This document shows, piece by piece, positions 22,866 through 32,325 of a stretch of DNA of 64,000 nt. The DNA is from Tillandsia leiboldiana (lineage: Eukaryota > Streptophyta > Magnoliopsida > Poales > Bromeliaceae): positions 2,131,376-2,195,375 of the forward strand of contig CM055072.1 in the NCBI GenBank assembly GCA_029204045.2. The letters run 5' to 3'. The position numbers and the translations under genes were made by a program. Numbering within the stretch: the stretch's first letter is position 1; each line of letters starts with the position of its first letter. The notes beneath the pieces are model-generated. The model made no database searches. It had not been told where the DNA came from and saw nothing but the letters and a program-made list of their open reading frames with translations.

Positions 22866-23509
22866 ATTTTTCACAAAATTCAAAATTTCGAAATAAGATT
22901 AAACTTAAAAATAAAATAAAATAAGATTATCGGGTGTTTATACTATGTAATAGGTAAGGTATCTTTAAGAGACTTAACCTCACTTAGTGTAAGCAATTTT
23001 CATCAGAAGAAATCGGAGTGAACCAGATCTTGAACTACGTTCCTTTGACCCTGACTTCAACTGCCACACACACAGTACAGAATTTTCCGTCGCGAGTCTG
23101 TGCATTAAAGGCCATGCACAGTACCTTGATTTTTCATAAGAATTTCTATGAACAGCCCACATCTCATAGTCGCGGCCTTATACGAATATTCTTAAATAGG
23201 TGGTCTCCTCCAGGGATGTGTATAGAGTCACATCTCGCAAAAAATTATTGCCTCGGATTCCATTAAGGGCTATAAGCTCAACCTCAACCACTACACAGAG
23301 CACAACTCATCATAGGGATGGAATTGGAACTAAAGTTCCTCTGAATAAACTGTATAAAGTGCTCTTTGGTCAACCTGACAGCTTGTTTTTACCACTTTGA
23401 ACCTTCTTCAAGGGATCTCTTATCACAAAGGTTGGGTTCCCACTGCAGGAAGGCCCTTTATGGGCAAAGTCCCATCCCCCTCGATGACTCTAGGACCTTA
23501 GTCCTATTC

Positions 23510-25310
23510 AAACCTTTCGTCAAGCAGTCTGCAAGATTCTGTTCAGATCTGATAAAATTTAAAGAAACAACACATGAGAAGTTAGTCATCTAACAAACTT
23601 TTGTCTCAATTTAATATGTCGACTAGCCGTAGAATTTATTAATTTTTTTTTACAAAATTCAATTGCAGCTCGAGAATCACACCGAATAGAAATAGGTGGA
23701 ATAGGAGTAGAAATCAATGGAATTGATGACAAAAGGTTCTTGAGCCACTCGGCTTCAAGACAAGTAGTGTCAAGGGCAACCAACTCAGCCTCCATAGTGC
23801 TTCTGGCTATTATAGTCTGTTTGGTGGATTGCCAAGAAACTACACTGCCACCAAGAATGAAAACATAGCCAGAAGTAGATTTAATATTCAAAGAATCAGA
23901 AATCCAATTGGCATCGCTGTATCCCTCAATTACAGCAGGATAACCAACAAATTTAAGAGCAAAAGAAAGAGTACCTTTAAGATAACGAAATACTCTTTCC
24001 AGAGCAATCCAATGAATCATACTAGGACTACTAGTATATCTACTCAATCTTGATATGGCATAGGCAATGTCAGGTCTAGTTCTATTGGTTAGGTACATCA
24101 GAGAACCAATGATCTGGGCAAATTTCTCCTCATTTACTGGATTACCAGTGTTCTTTACAAGTTGAACACTGGGATCAAAAGAAGTAGAAATAGGAGAACA
24201 ATCAGAATACCCAAATTTAGCAAGTACCATTTGGGTGTAATGAGATTGGGTCAGGATAATAGAATCAGATGATTTAAGAATTTTCATTCCTAAAATCACA
24301 TCTGCTTCACCAAGATCCTTCATATCAAAATGGTCTGATAAAAAGGATTTAACTTGGTTAATCAGATCAAGATCAGGAGCAAGAATCACGATGTCATCAA
24401 CATAGAGGCAAAGAAGGACACAACACAACGATCATCAAATCTCTTGAAATAGAGACAGTTGTCATAATCGTTGGTCAGAAATCCATATGAAGCTATAACA
24501 CTGTCAAATTTCTCGTGCCACTGTTTAGGTGCTTGTTTTAGTCCGTATAAAGAGCGAACTAATTTACACACCTTATTCTCTTGACCAGGTACAGAGAAAC
24601 CTTCAGGCTGAGTCATATAGATTTTTTCTTCAAAATCACCATGAAGAAAAGCGGTCTTGACATCCATCTGATGAATCAAAAGTTTATGAATGGATGCTAA
24701 TGCAAGAAGAATTCGGATAGTAGCAATGCGAGCAACAGGCGCATATGTGTCAAAGTAGTCAATTTCAGCCTTTTGCCGAAAACCTTGAGCAACAAGACGT
24801 GCCTTATACTTCTCTACTGATCCGTCAGTCCTAAGTTTCTTTCTAAAGATCCATTTACATCCTAGGGGTTTACTATCAGGAGGTAAATCAGTGAGAATCC
24901 AAGTGTTATCACTGATAATTGATTCTATCTCACTTTTTATAGCCTCCTTCCAAAAAGAAGCTTCAGGAGAACTCATTGCTTCTTTATAAGATGAAGGTGT
25001 ACTTTCAATTAAGAAAGTAAAAAAGTCTTCACCAAAGTTCTTCTCAAAGCGAGTTCTCTTACTTCTCCTTAATTCAGGAATAGGATCAGATTCTACAGGA
25101 TCTAAACTATAATGGAAATCAGATGCAGGTATATGATCAGAAATAGATGCATGATCAAAAGTAGACTGATAATCAGGGGTAGATCTAGAGATGCGAGTTT
25201 TGAAAGGAAAAATATTTTCAAAGAAAGTTGCATCTCTAGATTCGATCAAAGTGTCATTGAAAATTTCAGAAACCTCAGAATTGATCACAAGAAATTTATA
25301 GGATTCCCTC
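23510..25310 (-). pseudogene. Copia pol remnant: reverse transcriptase and RNase H
   Basis: Two overlapping - strand frames (25288-24386 and 24428-23586) encode the post-integrase linker, the RT fingers/palm (TDLPPDSKPLGCKWIFRKK, QMDVKTAFLHG) and then, after a frameshift, the YVDD catalytic motif and RNase H ([34 protein letters not shown]). The frameshift lies only a few codons before YVDD, so no intact RT can be made. Homology continues with further frame breaks and stops to about 23510 (NLADCLTKGLN). The family normally has gag-PR-IN-RT-RH in one frame; everything before late integrase is absent. Confidence 0.9.
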
Positions 25311-25317
25311 TAAGGAT

Positions 25318-25402
25318 AGAACCCAGACACCTTATGAATTTTGGAAAGGAAGAGCACCTAGGTTGAGTTACTTCCGAGTGTGGGGGTGCTTGGCTAAGGT
25401 AT
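25318..25402 (+). pseudogene. Inverted Copia integrase C-terminal fragment
   Basis: The + strand encodes RTQTPYEFWKGRAPRLSYFR then VWGCLAKV, the conserved region just after the integrase core in Copia polyproteins. The neighbouring RT remnant is on the - strand and begins with the segment (YKFLVINSEVSEIFND) that normally follows this region, so the two parts face each other head to head at about 25310. The fragment is only about 85 bp and stops where the 7SL sequence starts. Confidence 0.75.
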
Positions 25403-25410
25403 CTATTCTT

Positions 25411-25689
25411 GAAGCGAGCTTGTAACCCGAGTGGGGGCAATGAGTTGGTTCGGACGTTTGGTGATGTTGTTGGGTCTGGGCTTTAGTTGTGCAACTGGCT
25501 GGTCCGCTCGGTCCAAGTCGGGTAGTGGGCCACGTGGGCTCAGGCGAAGGCTTGGGTCAAGTGGTCCCTGCAGTGGAGGAGGGTACCGCGTGAGGCTGGT
25601 TTCACAGAGCAGCGAACATCTCCCGCTCTCAACGGTGGACGGAATACAGGCCGCCGCACTCTGAGCCCAATATGGCCCAGCAACCCACT
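25411..25689 (+). ncRNA. 7SL (SRP) RNA sequence captured inside the Copia element
   Basis: About 279 nt matches plant 7SL RNA along its length as I know it: the Alu-domain start with the SRP9/14-binding TTGTAACCCGAGTGGGGGCA, a central GGCGAAGG...GTCAAGTGGTCCCTGCAG, the S-domain stretch GTTTCACAGAGCAGCGA, and the 3' part CTGAGCCCAATATGGCCCAG. No upstream promoter pair (RTCCCACATCG plus TATA) and no T-run terminator are present. It is flanked by Copia integrase on one side and 42 nt of element leader plus LTR on the other. It is therefore an RNA-derived insertion, not a 7SL gene. It may have lost a few 5' bases. Exact percent identity was not computed. Confidence 0.8.
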
Positions 25690-25731
25690 CAAACGGACAC
25701 TAATTTTTAGCAAACAAAATCACCATTAGAC

Positions 25732-26110
25732 TGTTAGAAAAATAATCGCACTAACTTTGATTGTGATTAAATTATCTAACTGTTTTTTGTTTAAAATTTA
25801 ATAACATAACTTACCTTTAATCGCTATCCAAAAATTGTAAATGAAAGAAATTAATCCGGAAGCGTGTGAGGCACTGCCCTAAGGCGTATTTCCGTTCTTC
25901 GTGCGGATTAATCGGAGACACCACCCCAAGGTACGACCGGAATTTCTCTTCCTACGTGCACGACCGCGGAAGAAGTTAAAGGAGATTCTCTCAACACCCG
26001 ATAAACAAAATTAACCAAATAAAATAAAATAAAAAATTTAAAATAATTTTTTTTCTTTGTTTCTTTGTTTCTTTCTCTATTCTTTTCTTAACACTAACTC
26101 CTATCTCCCA

Positions 26111-26143
<33 letters not shown>

Positions 26144-26383
26144 GGAGCAGTGAAAAGGAGAATTAACATTGGGAAAAGAAAATTAACGTTGGTTCCATGC
26201 CGTTGGGTTGGAACCCAACGTTAATTCTATTAAACGCAGTAACGTTCCAACGTTAAAAAATGAAATAAATAAAAATTAATTAGTAAATTAATTAAAAGAG
26301 AGTAAATTAATTAGTAAATAAAAATTAATAATAACATAAAATTATTATTGAGGGTTTTAGAAATTTTGATTTTTATTCCAACA
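25732..26383 (-). repeat. Copia 5' LTR
   Basis: 652 bp. It matches the left LTR closely but has a shorter (AT)n tract (about 26116-26142) and small local duplications near 26155 and 26285. The 42 bp inside it (25690-25731) are what remains of the leader. I do not see a standard TGGTATCAGAGC primer site. Confidence 0.85.
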
Positions 26384-26388
26384 GCATA

Positions 26389-26776
26389 AATATAAATTAG
26401 AATGAACCAGAATAAAACACACAAAGCCTTTAAAGATTCAAACTCAATTTCAAATTTCATATACCTTGGTTTATTCAATAAAATTTAATATTTAATATTT
26501 AATAAAATATAAATATAATTTTAAAATTAAATTCGTAATAAAATAAACAAAGAATATATTAGAAAATTACTTTATCTCCTTACATCCCCTTTTGATATAA
26601 ATAAAATAGAAAATCGAAAATTAAAAATTAAAATTTTAATTTTTAAAATTTTAAAATTTAATAAATTAAAATTTTAAAAATAAGATATTGAAAGAATTTG
26701 AGAGGGTAGAAGAGATAAATTTATAATTTTATGTATATTAGTTTTGACGAAATTATCTATAATTATAGGAAAATAC
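26389..26776. other. No gene seen
   Basis: AT-rich sequence between the Copia element and the palindromic MITE. Confidence 0.4.
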
Positions 26777-26930
26777 TACATGTACAACCCCCTAAAGGGT
26801 GTACATCTCACACCTCCACCCATCTAGGGTAGAGGTGTGATGAGGGGTCACATGATGTGACCCCTAAAATACACCCCCACCCTTAGAAGGGTGGGAGTGT
26901 ATGATGTATACCCTAAGGGTGTACATGTAG
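26777..26930. mobile_element. Palindromic MITE family B, copy 2
   Basis: CTACATGTACAACCCCCTAA at the left is complementary to CCCTAAGGGTGTACATGTAG at the right. The centre GGGGTCACATGATGTGACCCC is itself a palindrome. It lies about 330 bp upstream of the RPL39 start codon. Confidence 0.7.
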
Positions 26931-27126
26931 CATGGCCCATAATTATAATAAAATAATTCGAACCAAATAGGCTCTTTAACTTGTTCTCATCACACCCGAA
27001 AAAAAAAAAAAAAAAAAAAAAATTCAAAGAATATGGTTTCGGATCCTAAACGGGTCGACAGTTCATGCATCCGCCCCGCACGTAACTTCACGTGCTCTAC
27101 ACGTGCCCCTACAATAATCATATAAG

Positions 27127-27174
27127 TAGCATTTTCCATCATATAAATAAGTAGCATTTTCCATCATATAAATA
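27127..27174 (+). promoter_or_regulatory. RPL39 core promoter with duplicated TATA box
   Basis: A 25-bp unit (GTAGCATTTTCCATCATATA...) is repeated in tandem, giving TATAAATA at 27142-27149 and again at 27167-27174. A pyrimidine-rich stretch (CTCCCTTTTCCCCC, from 27183) suited to a ribosomal-protein start site follows about 10-30 bp after the second box, and a telo-box-like CTAGGGTTTT lies at 27211-27220. Start site not measured. Confidence 0.6.
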
Positions 27175-27263
27175 CCCCATCGCTCCCTTTTCCCCCTTCT
27201 CTTCTCGCGTTCTAGGGTTTTGTTATTCTCCGCCGCCTCTCGTCGACCTCAGCGGAAGCGACA

Positions 27264-27642
27264 ATGGTGCGTTCCCCCCTCTCTCTCTCTCTCTCTAGGG
27301 TTCTGTCTTCGTCTTCGTCTTCGTCTCCGTCTTGTTCCTCTTCTCGCTAGGGTTTCTAATCCTTGATCCGAATCCTGTTCTCTAACTCCTCCGATCTACC
27401 TCTACGCAGCCGTCCCACAAGACCTTCCGGATCAAGAAGAAGCTCGCGAAGAAGATGCGTCAGAATCGCCCCATCCCCCACTGGATCCGCATGCGCACCG
27501 ATAACACCATCAGGTACCCCTCTCTCTCTCTCTCTCTAGATCTCTCTAGATTGGATGTTCTCTGATGCGTTGCGCTTTCCATCTCTGTTCTAGGTACAAC
27601 GCTAAGCGTAGGCACTGGCGCCGCACGAAGCTAGGGTTTTGA
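27264..27642 (+). CDS. RPL39: Large-subunit ribosomal protein eL39
   Basis: Three exons with GT-AG junctions: 27264-27266 (the ATG alone), 27410-27513 and 27594-27642. The spliced product is 51 aa, the normal eL39 length, starting [20 protein letters not shown] and ending [11 protein letters not shown]. eL39 is a very basic protein of the 60S subunit that lines the polypeptide exit tunnel and is made in the cytosol. Introns are short (143 and 80 bp) and CT-rich. The split immediately after ATG was chosen because no other upstream ATG joins in frame to PSHKTF. No break is seen, so it is probably functional. The 5' leader has CTAGGGTTTT (telo-box), common in plant ribosomal-protein promoters. 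Confidence 0.97.
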
Positions 27643-28701
27643 GTATGCGGCGTTTACGAGGTTACTTGCTTTGGCCCTCTTGTACGGGTTATTTTGATGA
27701 TTTTATGTAATCGCGAATTTCTTAGTATTTTGATGCTCCTTTTATATAGACATTTGAGGAAAGGAACAATTTTTCGCATGAAATTAGGATTGGATTTTGC
27801 AGTTATGAGATTGACTAGTACAATTGTGATTTAGCTCTAAATTCTAAATGTTCTCTTGAACTGTGACTACGTGGATCATAATTTGTTGTTTTTACTTGTT
27901 TGTTGGTTTTAACCCCATGCATTGTGTTTGTGGCGATGCTTATATATATGGCCTAGTATGTGGAGAAAGAATCAGTATATGTTTTTATGCTCCTTACAGA
28001 GGCATGAATGACAAAACTCTTTTTGCATTGATGAAGATTGGAGTGTGTATTTTTGTGCTTAACTAACATATTTTGATGGTTATGTAGTGCTAAATGTCTT
28101 TGTCAAATGTTAAAACTTGAACCAAATTTACACTTGCTTGCTTATTTGGTTCAAATATCATGTTTTACACTTATAGCAATGCTTAGTTATGACTTAGTAT
28201 TTGGGGACGAATCATTATGTATTTTTGTTGTACTTACAAAGATATTAGAATGATGATGGAGCTATTTTTTCTACGTATTAAGGTTGAATTTTGCAATTTT
28301 GAGCTTGACTAATACATTCAGATGGTGATTTATTGTTTTGTCTTTTTTGAGTGGATAATCGTGGATCAAAATCTGCTTCTTTTTATGCTTGTCGGTTTTA
28401 ACTTTATGCAGTTTTTCTGATACTAATGTTCAGTTATTGCCTACTATTTGGAGAATCTAGATAGTATGTGTTTTTTATGCTCTGTAAAAGGACATTTGAA
28501 TGAGAACGGTAAGAATCTTCGTGAACTGGGCTATCTTTATAACATGTCTCTTTAAAGTGAAAGTGGAATTCATCCTTTGTTTTTTCCTTTCCATTCACTC
28601 GAATCTCTTTCGTTTCATCTATTTTGTCCGGATCCTCCTTTTCTTCCGAACAAAGGGAAGGGTCTTCTTCGGTGGATCCCTCTGTTCCCAGTTAGTCTCT
28701 C
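27643..28701. other. RPL39 3' region, then no gene seen
   Basis: The first few hundred bases are probably the 3' UTR and terminator of RPL39. The rest contains loosely repeated blocks (GTGATTTAG, TTTTTATGCT, GTATTTGGGGA words) without coding capacity. Confidence 0.4.
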
Positions 28702-29089
28702 GGGCTTTGTTTGGTTCGTGTATAAGAGAGAATTAGTAGTACCAGGAATAAGTATAAAGTTAGGAATAAGTTAGGTATAATGTTTACCTAATGTGAATTT
28801 GTGTTTGGTTGGGTATTAGGTTAGTACCAGGTGTAAGAAAAATAATATTTGGTAGTGATTGAAGAATAAGAGGAATAGATAGTTGACTTTTGTGTTAAAA
28901 GATTAAAATATCCTTTCCTTTTTAGTTTTTTTTTCAAAATTAAAAATTCAAAATTTATTCAAATTTTAATATTTATTAATTTTAATTTTTAGGGGGATAT
29001 CCCAATCCCCCCCCCCCCCCCCTCCCATCCCATTCTTGTTTGGGTACAAAGGGGGAATAACCCTCCTTTGTACCCAAACCAAACAGGCG
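28702..29089. mobile_element. Probable PIF/Harbinger- or hAT-type MITE
   Basis: The termini GGGCTTTGTTTGGTTCGTGT and TTGTACCCAAACCAAACAGG are approximate inverted copies, flanked by CTC on both sides. The interior is AT-rich with a poly(C) run (29008-29022). Resembles the 12415-12857 element in outline. Confidence 0.45.
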
Positions 29090-29683
29090 CTCGTGGATTA
29101 ATGTTGGATTTTGCATTTTTTAGCCCTAACTATTATAATTAGTTGGTGATTTAGAGCTAAATGTCGTTCGGATACTTTCCTATGTTCTCTCTTTTTTTAT
29201 CGTCATTGAAACACATTTCCACCGATGCTCTAATTTTTTTTTTTTTTTTTTTTTTCTATCTTTTTAATATTCTGGGTTAGTTTATTTCTGTTAGATTTAC
29301 AGTTAATCTTCTGGTCTTGTGCATGATTCTGTTTGCTGCCAAAGTACTCATAATATGAGTGAATGATGTGCTAGACATTTGGAACCTTAAGTTACTACTA
29401 CTTTGTGATTTCATATATGGCAGATTGAAATGAATGATCATCATATCTGGCAATTGAAACCCTACCCTACTACTGTTAGTCGGTATAAGTAGATTGTCTG
29501 AGTTGCCCCTCTTATCTTTTTTTGAAATTAGTGCCGGAAAATGGTAGCTAAATTTTAATCCTAATTACTCTGTTTTTCATTTGTTTCACCGAAAAGATTT
29601 CAAAATCATTACAAACCTCTCTTTTTTTTCTTTTCTATTGCAATTTTTTGATTATTATACGATGTTTTTTTAACTTCGCGAGT

Positions 29684-30035
29684 CAGCTCGTGTTCGGCTC
29701 GAAATGAGTTCGAGATCGAATTTCTCGTTTAGTAAATGAGCCGAACACGAGTCGCTCGTGTTCTTATATATATATATATATATATTACTATTTAGATGTG
29801 AGGCTATCAATTTTTTATAAATTTTAATTATTAGATTAAAATTTTAATTATTTATTTTTATTTTATTTTATATTTTAGAAATGAAAATTAAATTTGTTGT
29901 GTTTGGCTCGTTAATAATTGAGCCGAATACGAGTTAAATTTTTCAGCTCGATATTTAAATAAGCCGGTTTGTGTTCGGCTCGATATTAAACAAGCTGAAC
30001 ACGAGCTAATCCAGCTTGCTCTTGTTCGGTTCCAC
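29684..30035. repeat. Interspersed TCGTGTTCGGCTC repeats
   Basis: The word CTCGTGTTCGGCTCGA and its complement GAGCCGAACACGAG occur several times in both orientations, around an (AT)n tract at 29768-29785. This is a common plant repeat type; borders are unclear. A related stretch lies at 46915-47040. Confidence 0.45.
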
Positions 30036-30799
30036 ATTCTAAATACATCCAAAGGAATATTAAATGAATGCAATTGGGATATAGATTGACTATAATGAAA
30101 TAGAGCTACTTTTGGGATTCCCTTTGAAATGACGCATGGAACAGAGTCCACTACGAAGAAGTTCGGGAGTTATATTGTTAATATTGTTCATGGGGTGAGA
30201 ATGCGGGTTGAACTCTCTGTGTTTGGTTTATAAACTAGAGCCGGTTATTTCGGGCATAGTATAAATTTAGGAATAATTCAGAAAGAAGCGGAAATAAAAT
30301 TAATTTTATATAAAAATTAGATTATTTTTTAGAATAAAAAAAATAGTATTTGAATAGTTAGATTAAAATAGTGAGAATATGAGTAATTATAATTTTAAAA
30401 TAATAATAATTTATCTAATTAATTAATATAAAAATATTAATTAAATAATAATTTAGTTTATTTAATTAATTATTATTAGATAATATTAAATATTAATTAA
30501 TAATAATAAGTATTGTTAATAAATAATTTAATTAATTATAAATAATTTAATAAATTAATTAGTTAATTAGTTAATTATCTAATAGATAAATAATTAGTTA
30601 ATAAAATAATTAGATCAGTCAAAATATTAAATTAGTTAAAAAGTTAATGTAATAATTAAAATTATATTTATTTTAATTAAGTTTATTCTCGATTAGAAAT
30701 AAGTTTGTTTCAGCAAAAAAAAAAAATTGGAACAGTAATTTCAGTTTTATACCTCGTTTTTTTTAAAGAGACGAAAATTATATTATATTTTTTTTAAAA
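30036..30799. other. No gene seen
   Basis: Extremely AT-rich, dominated by TAATTAATTA-type words. Confidence 0.5.
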
Positions 30800-31123
30800 G
30801 GGTTAATTATATACAGATTCTTGAAAGCATATCGAATAGTAAATATATTTCTATAAAATTTAATTTTTTATATTTATTTTTTTAAAAATTATAGTCTTTA
30901 TATTTTAAGGTGAAATAACTATTTTACCCTTATAAATATATTTCTTAAAAAATTAAACTTTTAAAATTATTACAAAAATGTCCCTCTCTCTATCTTCAAA
31001 ATACTATGTTCATTTTAATGATTATAATATAAAAAGGGTAAAAAAATAAATTTATTTTTTATCTAACCAAGGTTAAGTATTTAAATTATGGTTAACTAAA
31101 TTTTTCTAATAAAAATAAACGAT

Positions 31124-31202
<79 letters not shown>

Positions 31203-31304
31203 TAACGTTAGATTTTTAAAAAAATAAATATGAAAAATTGAGTTTTATAAAAATATATTTACTATTCGATATGATTTTAATTATTTATATGCAATTAATT
31301 CTTT
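30800..31304. mobile_element. Long foldback MITE
   Basis: The left arm GGTTAATTATATACAGATTC...CATATCGAATAGTAAATATA is mirrored by the right arm ending ATATGCAATTAATTCT, giving about 60 bp of imperfect inverted repeat. The centre holds an (AT)n tract (31129-31199). Non-coding. Confidence 0.6.
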
Positions 31305-32185
31305 TTAAAATCTATTGAGACTTTTGGTTGGTTATTGTTATTTCTAGGTAAAATTTTTTTTAAAAAAAAACACTTTCTTTGGAAAGAAAAAAAGCACTTC
31401 AATTCAACTAATATTGTAATTTCTTATATACCCCTTAATACTATTCAGTTTTTTAAAATTTTCCTTTTATTTTTCAAAACTATTCTTTAAAAAATTCGAA
31501 TCTTCCCAATAAGCCCTCAAAAGTGTATATTCGAAAGAAATTGATTTTTTCAGGAGCAAATTTAAAAATAAAAAAGACAATTTTGAAAACATAGGATGAA
31601 GTAGAAATTTCTAAAACTTTGAAAAATATATTAGACATTATTCCTTTATAAAGCTGCCTTTTTTTAAAATTAAGAGGAGGTCCACATGTTAGATTCGAGA
31701 CAGATTTTTTAAAATTCAAATTTCAATCAGAAATTTAAATTTGATGAATTTTAAAAATTTATATTCAAATTCAAATTTTAAAATTCAAATTAGAAATAAT
31801 TATTTCTCTTTACTGTATTTTAAAACATATTATATTAAAATTTAAAAATTTAAAATATAAATTAAAATATAAAATCAAATATTCAAATATATCATATAAT
31901 GTAAAATTAATTTAAGTTCAGATCGCACATAAATTTAAATCCATCTATTTTTTTATTTTTTATACTCATATTGGGGACCATATCTTTTTAGTATGGATTT
32001 AGTAGCACCCGTGCCCTAACCCCCAACGGCTAGTTTACCCGACCGTTGGGAGGAGTCTTTTTTTTCAAAAAAAAAATCAAATTCTCACAACATAACATAA
32101 CAGTAACAATAAAAATAGAAGCACAACAAACTCCTCCCCCCTCCAACGGTTCCTTTTCCACCACTCTCAATCTCCTCCTCCTCCT

Positions 32186-32218
<33 letters not shown>

Positions 32219-32325
32219 TCTCTCTCAATCTCACCACCACCTCTCCTTAATCTCCAAACAATCCAGAAGGAAAAAAAAAAAAAAAAAAAAAAAAAAAATT
32301 CAAAGTGAAAAAAAGAGGGTAAAAA
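31305..32325. other. Intergenic; includes the leader of the next gene
   Basis: AT-rich to about 31980. From about 32050 the sequence becomes CT- and TCA-rich, ending in poly(A) before the ATG at 32326, as expected for a 5' UTR. No TATA box could be assigned with confidence. Confidence 0.35.

Larger units (their letters stand above)
22225..26383 (-). mobile_element. Defective Copia LTR retrotransposon, chimeric
   Basis: Two LTRs (22225-22865 and 25732-26383), each starting TGTTAGAAAAATAATCGCAC and ending AACA, with flanks GGATA and GCATA (one mismatch). Pol runs on the - strand, so the right LTR is the 5' LTR. Only 2.9 kb lies between the LTRs: gag, protease and most of integrase are missing. 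In their place, next to the 5' LTR, lie a 7SL RNA sequence and a short integrase fragment, both in the opposite orientation to the RT. The RT frame is broken. It cannot be autonomous. Confidence 0.85.

Noticed and set aside
25431..25664. A 77-codon + strand open frame
   Set aside because: It lies wholly within the 7SL-like sequence, which explains the conservation better than a protein.
26934..26939. Site II (TGGGCC) element for RPL39
   Set aside because: It occurs just past the MITE edge, more than 300 bp from the start codon, as a single copy; too weak to call.
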